From NCBI GenBank assembly GCA_963823435.1, contig CAWGLN010000001.1, positions 372,001 to 436,000 of the forward strand: a stretch of DNA of 64,000 nucleotides. Direction: 5' to 3'. Shown piece after piece: positions 26,878-35,390 of this stretch (within the stretch, counting starts at the first letter, position 1; each line of letters starts with the position of its first letter). The notes beneath the pieces are model-generated. The model was not told where the DNA came from, made no database searches, and saw only the letters and a program-made list of their open reading frames with translations. This stretch comes from CAKZML01 sp963823435. Its GTDB lineage: Bacteria > Pseudomonadota > Gammaproteobacteria > Steroidobacterales > BM003. The position numbers and the translations under genes were made by a program.

Positions 26878-27891
26878 ATGGCACAGATGAACATGATCCA
26901 GGCCCTGAATTCAGCCATGGATATTGCCTTGAGCAAGGACCCCAGAGTCGTCATCATGGGTGAGGATGTTGGCTATTTCGGCGGCGTGTTTCGCTGCACC
27001 GACGGACTGCAAAGAAAGCACGGTGATCACCGCGTACTGGATACCCCGATTTCCGAAGGTGGCATCGTGGGCACGGCGATTGGTATGGGTGTCAACGGCA
27101 TGCGTCCGGTGGCCGAGATACAGTTTGCCGACTATATCTATCCGGCTTTCGACCAGATCGTTTCCGAGCTTGCCCGTTTGCGTCACCGCAGCGCCGGGGA
27201 CTTTTTTGCGCCCATCACCATCCGCTCTCCATGCGGCGGTGGAATCCGCGGTGGCCAGACCCACTCCCAGAGCCCGGAAGGGATCTTCACGCATGTCTGC
27301 GGTATCAAGGTGGTCATGCCGTCCAATCCCTACGACGCCAAGGGCATGCTGCTAAGCGCCATTGAGGACGACGATCCGGTAGTATTTTTCGAGCCCAAAC
27401 GTATCTATAACGGACCCTTTGACGGTGACCCGGACAAACCGGCCAGGCCATGGACCACCCACCCCAAGGGTGAGGTCCCGGAAGGGCACTACACGGTGCC
27501 CCTGGGCAAGGCGGATATCGTGCGCACCGGCGGTGACGTCACCATTGTTACCTACGGCACCATGGTGCACGTAGCGGAAGCAGCCACCGAAAAAAGCGGT
27601 ATTGATGCTGAAATTATTGATGTACGTAGCATGGCCCCGCTGGATGTCGCCACCCTGCGAGCCTCGGTGGAAAAAACCGGTCGCTGCGTGATCGTGCATG
27701 AAGCCACGCGTTTCAGCGGTTATGGCGCTGAGCTTTCCGCCACCATCCAGGAAGAGTGTTTCTGGCACCTTGAGGCGCCAATACAACGCGTAACGGGTTG
27801 GGACACACCCTACCCGCACGCTTTCGAGTGGGAATACTTCCCTGGCCAGAAACGCATCATGAATGCCCTGCGAACCGTGATGGAGGCTTGA
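26878..27891 (+). CDS. bkdA2: branched-chain 2-oxoacid dehydrogenase E1 component, beta subunit
   Basis: 337 residues. Landmarks are MGEDVGYFGGVFRCT, TPISEGGIVGTAIGMG, AEIQFADYIYPAFDQI, RSPCGGGIRGGQTHSQSPE and a C-terminal TGWDTPYPHAFEW. It forms the alpha2beta2 E1 heterotetramer with the preceding subunit. It is 1 bp upstream of the E2 gene, so the three genes form a tight operon. Confidence 0.95.
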   Translation: MAQMNMIQALNSAMDIALSKDPRVVIMGEDVGYFGGVFRCTDGLQRKHGDHRVLDTPISEGGIVGTAIGMGVNGMRPVAEIQFADYIYPAFDQIVSELARLRHRSAGDFFAPITIRSPCGGGIRGGQTHSQSPEGIFTHVCGIKVVMPSNPYDAKGMLLSAIEDDDPVVFFEPKRIYNGPFDGDPDKPARPWTTHPKGEVPEGHYTVPLGKADIVRTGGDVTIVTYGTMVHVAEAATEKSGIDAEIIDVRSMAPLDVATLRASVEKTGRCVIVHEATRFSGYGAELSATIQEECFWHLEAPIQRVTGWDTPYPHAFEWEYFPGQKRIMNALRTVMEA

Positions 27892-27892
27892 A

Positions 27893-29131
27893 ATGAGTCG
27901 TTATATTTTCAAGCTCCCGGATCTGGGTGAAGGTACGGTCGAGGCCGAAATTGCCGAATGGCATGTAAAGGTCGGCGACACGGTCAGCGAGGACCAGGTC
28001 ATCGTCGACATGATGACCGACAAGGCTGCGGTTGAAATTCCGTCGCCGGTCAGCGGACGCATTCTTGCCCTTAACGGCGAGGCTGGCGACATGGTGGCCG
28101 TGGGTTCCGAGCTGATCGTATTTGAAACAGAGGGCGAGGTGGCGGCCGCGACGGCAGCGCAAGCCGACACGACAGAACCAGCCGCCATCCCTGAAAGCGT
28201 GGCGGCCGTTGCGCGCCCGGCAAAACCCGCCGTGGCAAGACCGGCAGGGGAAAAAGCCCTGGCGTCACCGGCGATCCGACGCCGCGCCAGGGAGGCCGGG
28301 GTGGACCTGGCCAAGGTGCCCGGCTCCGGCGCCAAGGGTCGAATTTCGCGGGCGGATATTGAGGCGTTCCTGGATGGCAATGTACTGCCGACGGGAAGCC
28401 GGGACTCCGCGCCCGCTGCACGTCAGCCGGCCACCGGCATCGAGGAAATCAAGGTCATCGGCATACGCCGCGTAATCGCCAAGCGCATGGCGGAAGCCAC
28501 GCGTAACATTCCGCATTTCTCCTATGTGGAGGAAGTGGACGTGACCGAACTGGAGGCCCTGCGCAAGTACTTGAATGCTCGTGAAGGCAAGGACAAGCCC
28601 AGCCTCACTTATCTGCCATTCCTGGCGCTGGCGCTGGCACGAGTGCTCAAGAACTTTCCCCAATGCAATGCATTGTACGACGAAGAACGCGGTGTCATCA
28701 TCCGTCACCAGGGCGTGCACGTTGGTGTAGCTACGCAGACACCGGACGGGCTGAAAGTCCCGGTGGTCAGACACATGGAGTCCCTTTCCCTGTGGCAGGC
28801 GGCTGACGAAATTCGCAGGGTTTCGGAGGCCGCGCGCGACGGCACGGCCAGCAAGGCCGAGCTTGGCGGTTCGACCATTACCATCACCAGCCTCGGCAGG
28901 CTGGGCGGTATCGCATCGACGCCTATCATCAATGCACCGGAGCTGGGCATTATCGGCGTCAACAAGGCGGTGGAACGACCGGTTGTTGCCAACGGCGCGA
29001 TTACCATTCGGCGCATCATGAACCTGTCCACTTCCTTCGATCACCGTTTCGTGGACGGTTACGATGCGGCGGCCATGGTGCAGGCGCTGAAAGAATATCT
29101 GGAGCATCCTGCAACGATCTTTGTAGACTAG
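27893..29131 (+). CDS. bkdB: branched-chain 2-oxoacid dehydrogenase E2 (dihydrolipoamide acyltransferase)
   Basis: 412-residue core of the complex. One lipoyl domain (residues ~3-78) has the lipoylated lysine in MMTDKAAVEIPSP. An Ala/Pro linker leads to the E1/E3-binding domain (LASPAIRRRAREAGVDL, residues ~122-160). The catalytic domain ends with STSFDHRFVDGYD, the acyltransferase His and DG. No E3 (lipoamide dehydrogenase) gene is present here, so the complex must use one encoded elsewhere. Confidence 0.95.
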   Translation: MSRYIFKLPDLGEGTVEAEIAEWHVKVGDTVSEDQVIVDMMTDKAAVEIPSPVSGRILALNGEAGDMVAVGSELIVFETEGEVAAATAAQADTTEPAAIPESVAAVARPAKPAVARPAGEKALASPAIRRRAREAGVDLAKVPGSGAKGRISRADIEAFLDGNVLPTGSRDSAPAARQPATGIEEIKVIGIRRVIAKRMAEATRNIPHFSYVEEVDVTELEALRKYLNAREGKDKPSLTYLPFLALALARVLKNFPQCNALYDEERGVIIRHQGVHVGVATQTPDGLKVPVVRHMESLSLWQAADEIRRVSEAARDGTASKAELGGSTITITSLGRLGGIASTPIINAPELGIIGVNKAVERPVVANGAITIRRIMNLSTSFDHRFVDGYDAAAMVQALKEYLEHPATIFVD

Positions 29132-29187
29132 AGAGCGTTTTACGCACCATGTCGAACGATGCCCAAGGCGTCTAACTCACGCTGTGC

Positions 29188-29211
29188 TGACCGGGCGCTG
29201 GCGCCCGGTCA
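29188..29211. terminator. perfect inverted repeat after the 2-oxoacid dehydrogenase operon
   Basis: An 11-bp perfect stem, TGACCGGGCGC then TG then GCGCCCGGTCA, lies about 57 bp past the E2 stop. There is no T-run behind it, so it may act as a weak terminator or transcript-stabilising hairpin. Just upstream, GCGTTTTACGCACCATG resembles the repeat units at 41380. Confidence 0.5.
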
Positions 29212-29223
29212 GGGACCCAAGCT

Positions 29224-29961
29224 ATGAAAGTCCTGGTAATAAGCCTCCCGGAATCGGCAGAAAGAAGACATTCTGCCACCGGTAAGCTGACCGCCCTGGG
29301 ACTGTCTTTCGAGTTCATTGACGGCATCAATGGCAACACATCGCGTGATCCTTTACTGGAGCGCTACCGGGAAAAAGAATTTATCCTCAACTACGGGCGT
29401 CCCGCACTCCCCGGAGAGCTCGGTTGTTACGCCAGCCATTACCTGGCGTGGCAACGCTGTATTGAACTTGGTGTACCGGTGCTCGTGCTGGAGGATGACT
29501 TCAAGCCACTGGACAGATTCATGGGTGCGCTGGAGGTGTGCGAACAACACATCAACACACAAGGCTACATCCGTCTGGAGACCACCGGTGACAAACCTGC
29601 CAGCTCGGTATTCACGCAGGACGGATTCACCCTGGTGAAATTCCTCAAGGCTCCACAGGGCGCGCTGTGCTACGCCATATCACCGTCTGTGGCCAGCACC
29701 TTCGTGGCGCACAGTCAGACTTTTGATTACCCGGTGGACGTGTTCGTGCGAAATTTCTGGTACCACAAGGTGCCGTTGTTTGGCTTGAAACCTTATTCCG
29801 CCACCGCATCGGATATCGCAGTGAACTCTTATATCGGAAACCGCCGGGGTCGCTATCCCAAGACCCTGGGTACCCGCCTGCACCGCAGCGCCAGGAAATT
29901 GACGGTCCTGCTCAAGACCGGAATGGAAAATCTTCGTTACGCGCTTGGTTTGCGGAAATAA
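29224..29961 (+). CDS. glycosyltransferase family 25 protein
   Basis: 245-residue cytoplasmic glycosyltransferase of the LPS-biosynthesis GT25 type. The start LPESAERRHSATGKLTALGL and FIDGINGN are the usual first motifs. GELGCYASHYLAWQ and VLVLEDDF follow, the latter carrying the metal-binding acidic residues. The C-terminus is basic (RLHRSARKLTVLLKTG). It stands alone between the 2-oxoacid dehydrogenase operon and YgiQ and ends before a clear terminator. Sugar acceptor unknown. Confidence 0.9.
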   Translation: MKVLVISLPESAERRHSATGKLTALGLSFEFIDGINGNTSRDPLLERYREKEFILNYGRPALPGELGCYASHYLAWQRCIELGVPVLVLEDDFKPLDRFMGALEVCEQHINTQGYIRLETTGDKPASSVFTQDGFTLVKFLKAPQGALCYAISPSVASTFVAHSQTFDYPVDVFVRNFWYHKVPLFGLKPYSATASDIAVNSYIGNRRGRYPKTLGTRLHRSARKLTVLLKTGMENLRYALGLRK

Positions 29962-29967
29962 TAGACA

Positions 29968-30000
29968 GACCAGAGGTAACTCGCTCTGGTCGCCGTTTTT
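29968..30000 (+). terminator. rho-independent terminator of the GT25 gene
   Basis: A perfect 8-bp stem GACCAGAG / CTCTGGTC with an 8-base loop, followed after GCCG by TTTTT. It begins six bases past the stop codon. Confidence 0.8.
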
Positions 30001-30083
30001 CAGGTCCGCGCTCCAGACACGCATGCCCTGTCAGCTAATTGCTTCAGTGGTTGCGGCGGCTGCATGTGTTCGGAAACCCCGAA

Positions 30084-32358
30084 TTACCCTTGCGGACCCC
30101 GTTTGCGTGGTTGCTTGCCCGCCCTTTTCGGTCTGCTGCCGCCGTCATCACGTGGCGGCAGACCCGTGTGCTGCGTGAGAACCTTGTTCTTGCCGGTACG
30201 CCGCTGGTGGGCCTGGGCCGAGTTTTTCCTGCGTGGCGCGCGATAATCGTGGCCGATCTCTGGCTGGGTCGCGGGAATCAGGTGCCGCTCCCCGTCACCG
30301 ATCAAATCGGCCCTGCCCATTTTCCTCAGGGCCTCCCGAATCGTGGTCCAGTTGTTCGGGTCGTGATACCTCAGCAGCGCCTTGTGCAACTTGCGCTGCT
30401 CCGGATCTTTGACCCTATGCCACGTCATCAGACTTGTAGCTCACCTTGCGCAGGGGGTTCTTGCCCGAATGGTACATGGCCGTCGCCGTGGCCATGGGTG
30501 AAGGGTAGAAGGCCTGCACCTGGTCGGCCCTGAAATCATTGCGCTTCAGCCACAGGGCCAGGTTGATCATGTCCTCATCCGTGGTGCCCGGATGGGCCGC
30601 GATGAAGTAGGGAATCAAATACTGTTCCTTGCCCGCCTCTTTCGAGTATTTCTCAAACAGTCTCTTGAACTTGTCATAGCTGCCGATACCGGGTTTCATC
30701 ATTTTCGACAGCGGGCCGCTCTCGGTATGTTCGGGAGCGATTTTCAGATACCCGCCCACGTGGTGCGTGACCAGTTCCTTCACATACTCGGGATCTTCGA
30801 CGGCCAGGTCATAGCGCAGACCCGATGCGATCAGCACCTTCTTCACACCCGGTAGCGCGCGGGCCTTGCGATACAACTGCGTGAGTGACGAGTGATCGGT
30901 ATTCAGGTTGGGACAAATCCCGGGATACACGCAACTGGGCTTGCGACAAGCCGCCTCGATTTCCTTGCTCTTGCAGGCTATGCGATACATGTTCGCGGTG
31001 GGTCCGCCCAGGTCCGAGATCACACCGGTAAAGCCGGGAACCTTGTCGCGTATCTGTTGCACTTCGTTGAGTATCGATTCTTCAGAGCGATTCTGGATAA
31101 TGCGTCCCTCGTGCTCGGTGATGGAGCAGAAAGTACATCCTCCGAAACAACCGCGCATGATATTGACCGAGAAACGAATCATTTCGTAGGCGGGAATTTT
31201 CGCTCCTTCATAGCCGGGATGAGGCACCCGGGCAAAAGGCATGCTGAAGACGTAATCCATTTCTTCGGTGGACAGGGGTATAGGCGGCGCGTTCAGCCAC
31301 AGATCCACGTCCCCGTGCTTTTGTACCAGGGCCCTGGCATTTCCGGGATTGGTTTCCAGGTGCAGGACGCGATTTGCGTGCGCGTACAGTACCGCGTCGT
31401 TGCGGACCTTCTCGAACGACGGCAGGCGAATCACCGTGCGATCACGATCCCGCCGGGGATGGGGATTGAACTGTACCGGTTGTTCGCCCAGCGCAGGGTC
31501 CGCCACGCCGTACATCGCATCGTCCCGGCGCTGCTTTTCGCAGTCCTCCATCTCGCGAACATTGACGTAGGGATTCACGACCCGGTCTATCTTGCCCGGT
31601 CGGTCAATACGCGTAGAGTCAATTTCCCAGAAGTCCTCCGGCGTATCCTTGCGTACAAAGGCCGTGCCACGCACATTGGTAATCCCGGCAACATCCTCAC
31701 CGCGGGCCAAGCGGTGGGCCACCTCGACAATCGCCCGCTCGGCGTTGCCGTACACTAACAAGTCGGCCGTGGCGTCTACCAATATGGATCGGCGCACACT
31801 GTCCTGCCAGTAGTCGTAATGGGCGATACGCCTGAGCGAAGCCTCGATTCCTCCCAGGATGACCGGCACATCCGACCAGGCTTCCTTGCAACGCTGGCTA
31901 TACACCAGGGAACAACGATCCGGCCGTTTGCCGCCCATCCCGCCGGGCGTGTAGGCATCATCGGAACGCGGCTTACGGTCGGCCGTGTAGCGATTGATCA
32001 TGGAGTCCATATTCCCGGCCGCCACGCCAAAAAACAGATTTGGCTTGCCCAGGGCCTTGAACGGCTCTGCCGAATGCCAGTCAGGCTGTGCGATGATGCC
32101 CACCCGAAAGCCCTGGGCCTCCAGCAGACGGCCAACTATGGCCATACCGAAGGAGGGATGATCCACATAGGCGTCACCAGTGACAATGATGATGTCGCAG
32201 GAATCCCAGCCAAGCGTCTCCATTTCCACCCGACTCATGGGCAGAAACGGCGCTTCACCGAAACACTCGGCCCAGTACTTTGGGTGGCCGAACAGTTCGG
32301 TGGAGGGGGCGGGAATGGCATTGACGGTCATAGGACGGGCCCTGGCTTGGCCGGGCAT
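30084..32358 (-). CDS. YgiQ family radical SAM protein, frameshifted near the C-terminus
   Basis: Large radical SAM enzyme (about 750 residues when joined). The cluster motif CFGGCTFCS is in the middle, preceded by the N-terminal YgiQ domain (WDSCDIIIVTGDAYVDHPSFG). The main frame stops early at 30415 after KVSYKSDDVA. The next frame continues the family's C-terminal region, RKLHKALLRYHDPNNW and ALRKMGRADLIG, to 30084. The junction near 30418 is explained by one extra base. The C-terminal tail is rich in Arg and Lys, as in other members. The reaction is not established for the family. Confidence 0.88.
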
Positions 32359-32527
32359 TATAGCCCGGCTGGCCGGACTGATTCCAAACGAGTGGTGTTA
32401 AATGCGCCAGGGAGCAGAGTGCGCGGTCCGTTTTGGCCCGGAACGACCCATCGCACGGTCGAGTCGTTCAATAAGCAATGTTCCTGCCTTCTGTTCTTGC
32501 CCCGGGCCATCGCCGGCCAACATCCGG

Positions 32528-33811
32528 TCAACGCATCTGGGCATCAGGGACCGGGCCAAAATACATTTCCAGGCCAATGCTGGCTCCCCAATTGACATTG
32601 CGTTCCTCAACCGAGAATTCCTTTGGCCAGGTGACGCTGGAAGCAACTTCCATAAACAGCCACTTGCGCAGCACTCGCTGTCGGTAGCGTAGCTCAAAGC
32701 CGTAATTCTGGACCCTCACTTCCGCCAGGGTCTCGCCCTGGATCAGCACCTTGTAGGTCAGGGCTCTGCGGTCAGAAAACCCCTGGAAAAGCGCGAGCGA
32801 GGAACCCCAGGACATCCCCTGGATTTCGTCTGTTTGGGAGACATTGCCCCAGTTCCCAAAACGCAGCAGCAGGTTATCGGCAAACAGGTGATCCACATCT
32901 ATATTAAGGCTGGCTCCCAGTCCCTCATCCGCTCGCCAGTAGGTCATCGGCCTGACCCGTAGCAGGTCTTTTTCGGACAGCGCCCAGGCGCGTCGGTAGC
33001 TGAGTTTTACGAAAGGGCTCACCGGGAAGCCCAGCACGGCCCCCAGCTGGAAACGCACACCACGATCCAGGCCGCCCTTGCCATAGCCCAAGCCAAACAG
33101 GAACGAATCATCTTCCTGCGCATTGAAGGTGGTCGGTAAAGAATCAATATCCGGACCCCGGCTTTCTTCGATCACTTCCTTTTCGTCACCCCTGCCGAAG
33201 AAAAAGTAACTCTTTTCTCTCATTGCCGGCAGGGCGTAACGCGCCCTGAACCGAACCTTTTGATCGAACGCGTCACGCTGGTCCCATAAGGCTGACATAC
33301 CCAGGCGGCCGTAGGTCTCTTCGCTGTTCGCGTCGTGTCTGGGGCTCCCAAAGAAACCGTCAAACCACGACGCTGCACCACAAGTACTGACATAAAGGCG
33401 GTTTTGAGCCCGATCCAGCCACTTATCCTGTTCTGCATCGAGTTCGTCGCAAGGATCGGGTCGCTTATCCACAGGCTCGGCTGTCTGCCCGGCCTCCGAT
33501 GCAGCGGATTGCACCAGGTCGGTATGTTGGGTATCCGAAGCAGGCTCGGCTGCAGGCATGTCCCCGGCACCCTGCGCTTCGGGCCCCGAGTCCGCGTCCG
33601 CCGGAACAATGTCGTGGTTGCCCGCCTCCTGCGTTTCCTGCTCACGAGAAACATCGGCTGCAACCTGGGCTGCTACCTCGGAATCCTGCGAATGACCCAC
33701 CCGGGCCAGAGCAGGCATGCATACCATCATCGCTATCAACACCAGCGTGGCTAAGGCCCTGCCCTTGTGCACAGTCGGCGCCATCCAGTCAGTCACTCCT
33801 TGCTCGGTCAA
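32528..33811 (-). CDS. predicted outer-membrane beta-barrel protein of unknown function
   Basis: 427 residues. A signal peptide (ALATLVLIAMMVCMPALA) is preceded by a 20-residue N-region, so an internal start is possible. An acidic, Ala-rich low-complexity linker (residues ~40-115) leads to DPCDELDAEQDKWLDRAQ. The rest alternates aromatic and polar residues in the manner of outer-membrane strands (KVRFRARYALPA, FVKLSYRRAWAL, YGFELRYRQRVL, NWGASIGLEMYFG). I do not recognise the family. It sits alone between ygiQ and the regulator gene, both on the same strand. Confidence 0.65.
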   Translation of the reverse strand: MTEQGVTDWMAPTVHKGRALATLVLIAMMVCMPALARVGHSQDSEVAAQVAADVSREQETQEAGNHDIVPADADSGPEAQGAGDMPAAEPASDTQHTDLVQSAASEAGQTAEPVDKRPDPCDELDAEQDKWLDRAQNRLYVSTCGAASWFDGFFGSPRHDANSEETYGRLGMSALWDQRDAFDQKVRFRARYALPAMREKSYFFFGRGDEKEVIEESRGPDIDSLPTTFNAQEDDSFLFGLGYGKGGLDRGVRFQLGAVLGFPVSPFVKLSYRRAWALSEKDLLRVRPMTYWRADEGLGASLNIDVDHLFADNLLLRFGNWGNVSQTDEIQGMSWGSSLALFQGFSDRRALTYKVLIQGETLAEVRVQNYGFELRYRQRVLRKWLFMEVASSVTWPKEFSVEERNVNWGASIGLEMYFGPVPDAQMR

Positions 33812-34061
33812 GTTTCACCCGCCCCGCCGCAACACGGTCACTTACAAGCTTACACCGTTCTCACCAGACTACATGCGGCAAGCTCGTCAGATTTTCGCGC
33901 CTGCGTGAATTAATCAGCCAATCACCGGGACGCCTGCGGCGCGGGATGGTACACAGATGGTCTATGGCGCGCCCGAAAGCCGTCGGATTTTTGCCGCGCT
34001 GTCTTTATCGGCAACAGCAGCCGCAAGTAAAATGCCTTACGCGGGCGTCAAGATGTATGCG

Positions 34062-34661
34062 CTAGCTGTTTGCCAGGTGCGCGATCACCTGCTCCCGTAT
34101 GACACCAAACGGAATGGGCCTGGAGTAGACACTGACCGACTCAGCGAGGGTTGCCCGCGACCCGATTTCTTCCCGGGACATATCAGAAACCACGATCACC
34201 AGGGAATCTCGCAGTGGGTCCGCTGCCGTCACCACCTCCAGCATTCTGAACCCGTCAGATTGAGACATTTTTACATCGAAAATAATGACCGCCGGCGTGT
34301 AGAGGCCCGTTTTCAGCAAGCCTTCGTATGCGTCCGAGGCGGTCAACACGTCCACGGGTAGATTCCAGCTTTCGATACTCAGGCGATAGAGCATCTGCGA
34401 GTCAGGCTCGTCTTCCACCACGAGAATCCTGGATCGGCCGGTCGCTGACGCTACAGCAAGTTGGTTCTGGAGTCTCCGCACCTCGACTTCAGGAAAGCGC
34501 CTGTGACCGCCGGGCGTTTTCCAGGCTGCGACTACGCCCGCTGCGGCCCATAAGCGAATGGTCCTGCCGGATACGCCGACAAGATCTGCAAGCTCTCGTG
34601 TCGTATAAAGTTTTTCTTCAGGCACAACATCTCCAGGCCACCCGACGCTGCGGGGAGCCAT
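34062..34661 (-). CDS. HTH (MerR/excisionase-like) plus receiver-domain regulator
   Basis: 199 residues with reversed domain order. An N-terminal MerR-like winged helix (YTTRELADLVGVSGRTIRLWAAAG then TPGGHRRFP) is followed by a CheY-type receiver. The receiver has acidic residues in VVEDEPDSQ, the probable phosphorylated Asp in IIFDVKM and a Ser in VVSD. The conserved Lys of the KP motif is Arg here (YSRPIP), so signalling may be altered. It has no adjacent histidine kinase. It could regulate the flanking outer-membrane protein or the pilus operon, but this is only position. Confidence 0.8.
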   Translation of the reverse strand: MAPRSVGWPGDVVPEEKLYTTRELADLVGVSGRTIRLWAAAGVVAAWKTPGGHRRFPEVEVRRLQNQLAVASATGRSRILVVEDEPDSQMLYRLSIESWNLPVDVLTASDAYEGLLKTGLYTPAVIIFDVKMSQSDGFRMLEVVTAADPLRDSLVIVVSDMSREEIGSRATLAESVSVYSRPIPFGVIREQVIAHLANS

Positions 34662-34829
34662 AGAATTTACTGATTCTTCGAATTACTTGCCAGCATGGCT
34701 CACCAAAGACCGCTTTGGCGGAAACGAGATCCCGCGCCCCTCACGGTTCGGGCTTGAGTCCCTTGAGAGCGTGCGCGGGACCTTCCGGATGCGGCCACAC
34801 CGACATCATCGTGAGCGGCCGGACCGGGT

Positions 34830-34848
34830 GACCGGCCTTAGGCCGGTC
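34830..34848. terminator. inverted repeat downstream of the pilus operon
   Basis: A perfect 8-bp stem GACCGGCC / GGCCGGTC with loop TTA, ten bases past the stop of the last pilus gene on the minus strand. There is no T-run on either side, so it is at best a weak terminator. Confidence 0.4.
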
Positions 34849-34857
34849 TGATAATCC

Positions 34858-35358
34858 TTAAAAAACGGACGTGACCAGCAGCGAATCCGTGTACACACCC
34901 GCGGCCACGCTTTGCCGGGCGAAAATTCGTCCATATATCGGAAACGAAAACGACAACGGCCGCCCCGAACTCGGCTTGCTACCGGAATTTACCGAGGTGC
35001 CCCCGGCGCCGTCTCCCCAGATCAGCGACCGCGCGGGATCGACATACAGATTGTATTGCATCAGATAGGGTCCCGAGGCGAGCTGACGAGGAAAGAAACT
35101 CCCGTTGGCACCCTGGGAAATGGTCACGATAAACGAGCCGGCACCACCCACGCAGCGAACATCAAGATTACCCGCAACATCCAGGGGCGCCGCCGAGCCC
35201 GGATTGTAAATACCGAAATCCAGGGGCGTGACGGTGACCCTGCAATTCGCTGCCTGCACATTGCCGGAAACCAGCATGAGCATAAGCAAAACCACACTGC
35301 CCCATTCGGCAATACGCGCTCTGGATATCCTTGCGGGAATTGAGCTGATCATATCCAT
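34858..35358 (-). CDS. spore coat U (SCPU) domain pilin or tip adhesin, CsuE-like
   Basis: About 166 residues when started at the ATG at 35358, which leaves 32 bp to the usher gene; a longer frame to 35451 overlaps it. The signal peptide is GSVVLLMLMLVSGNVQA. The mature part is a single SCPU domain (NCRVTVTPLDFGIYNPGSA, LDVRCVGGAGSF, NLYVDPARSLIWGDG, IYGRIFARQSVAAGVYTDSL). In archaic Csu-type systems the last gene encodes the tip adhesin, normally with two domains; this one has one. Confidence 0.82.
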   Translation of the reverse strand: MDMISSIPARISRARIAEWGSVVLLMLMLVSGNVQAANCRVTVTPLDFGIYNPGSAAPLDVAGNLDVRCVGGAGSFIVTISQGANGSFFPRQLASGPYLMQYNLYVDPARSLIWGDGAGGTSVNSGSKPSSGRPLSFSFPIYGRIFARQSVAAGVYTDSLLVTSVF

Positions 35359-35390
35359 GTGTTTGCCGAGGATAGCACTGATATGCCTAC

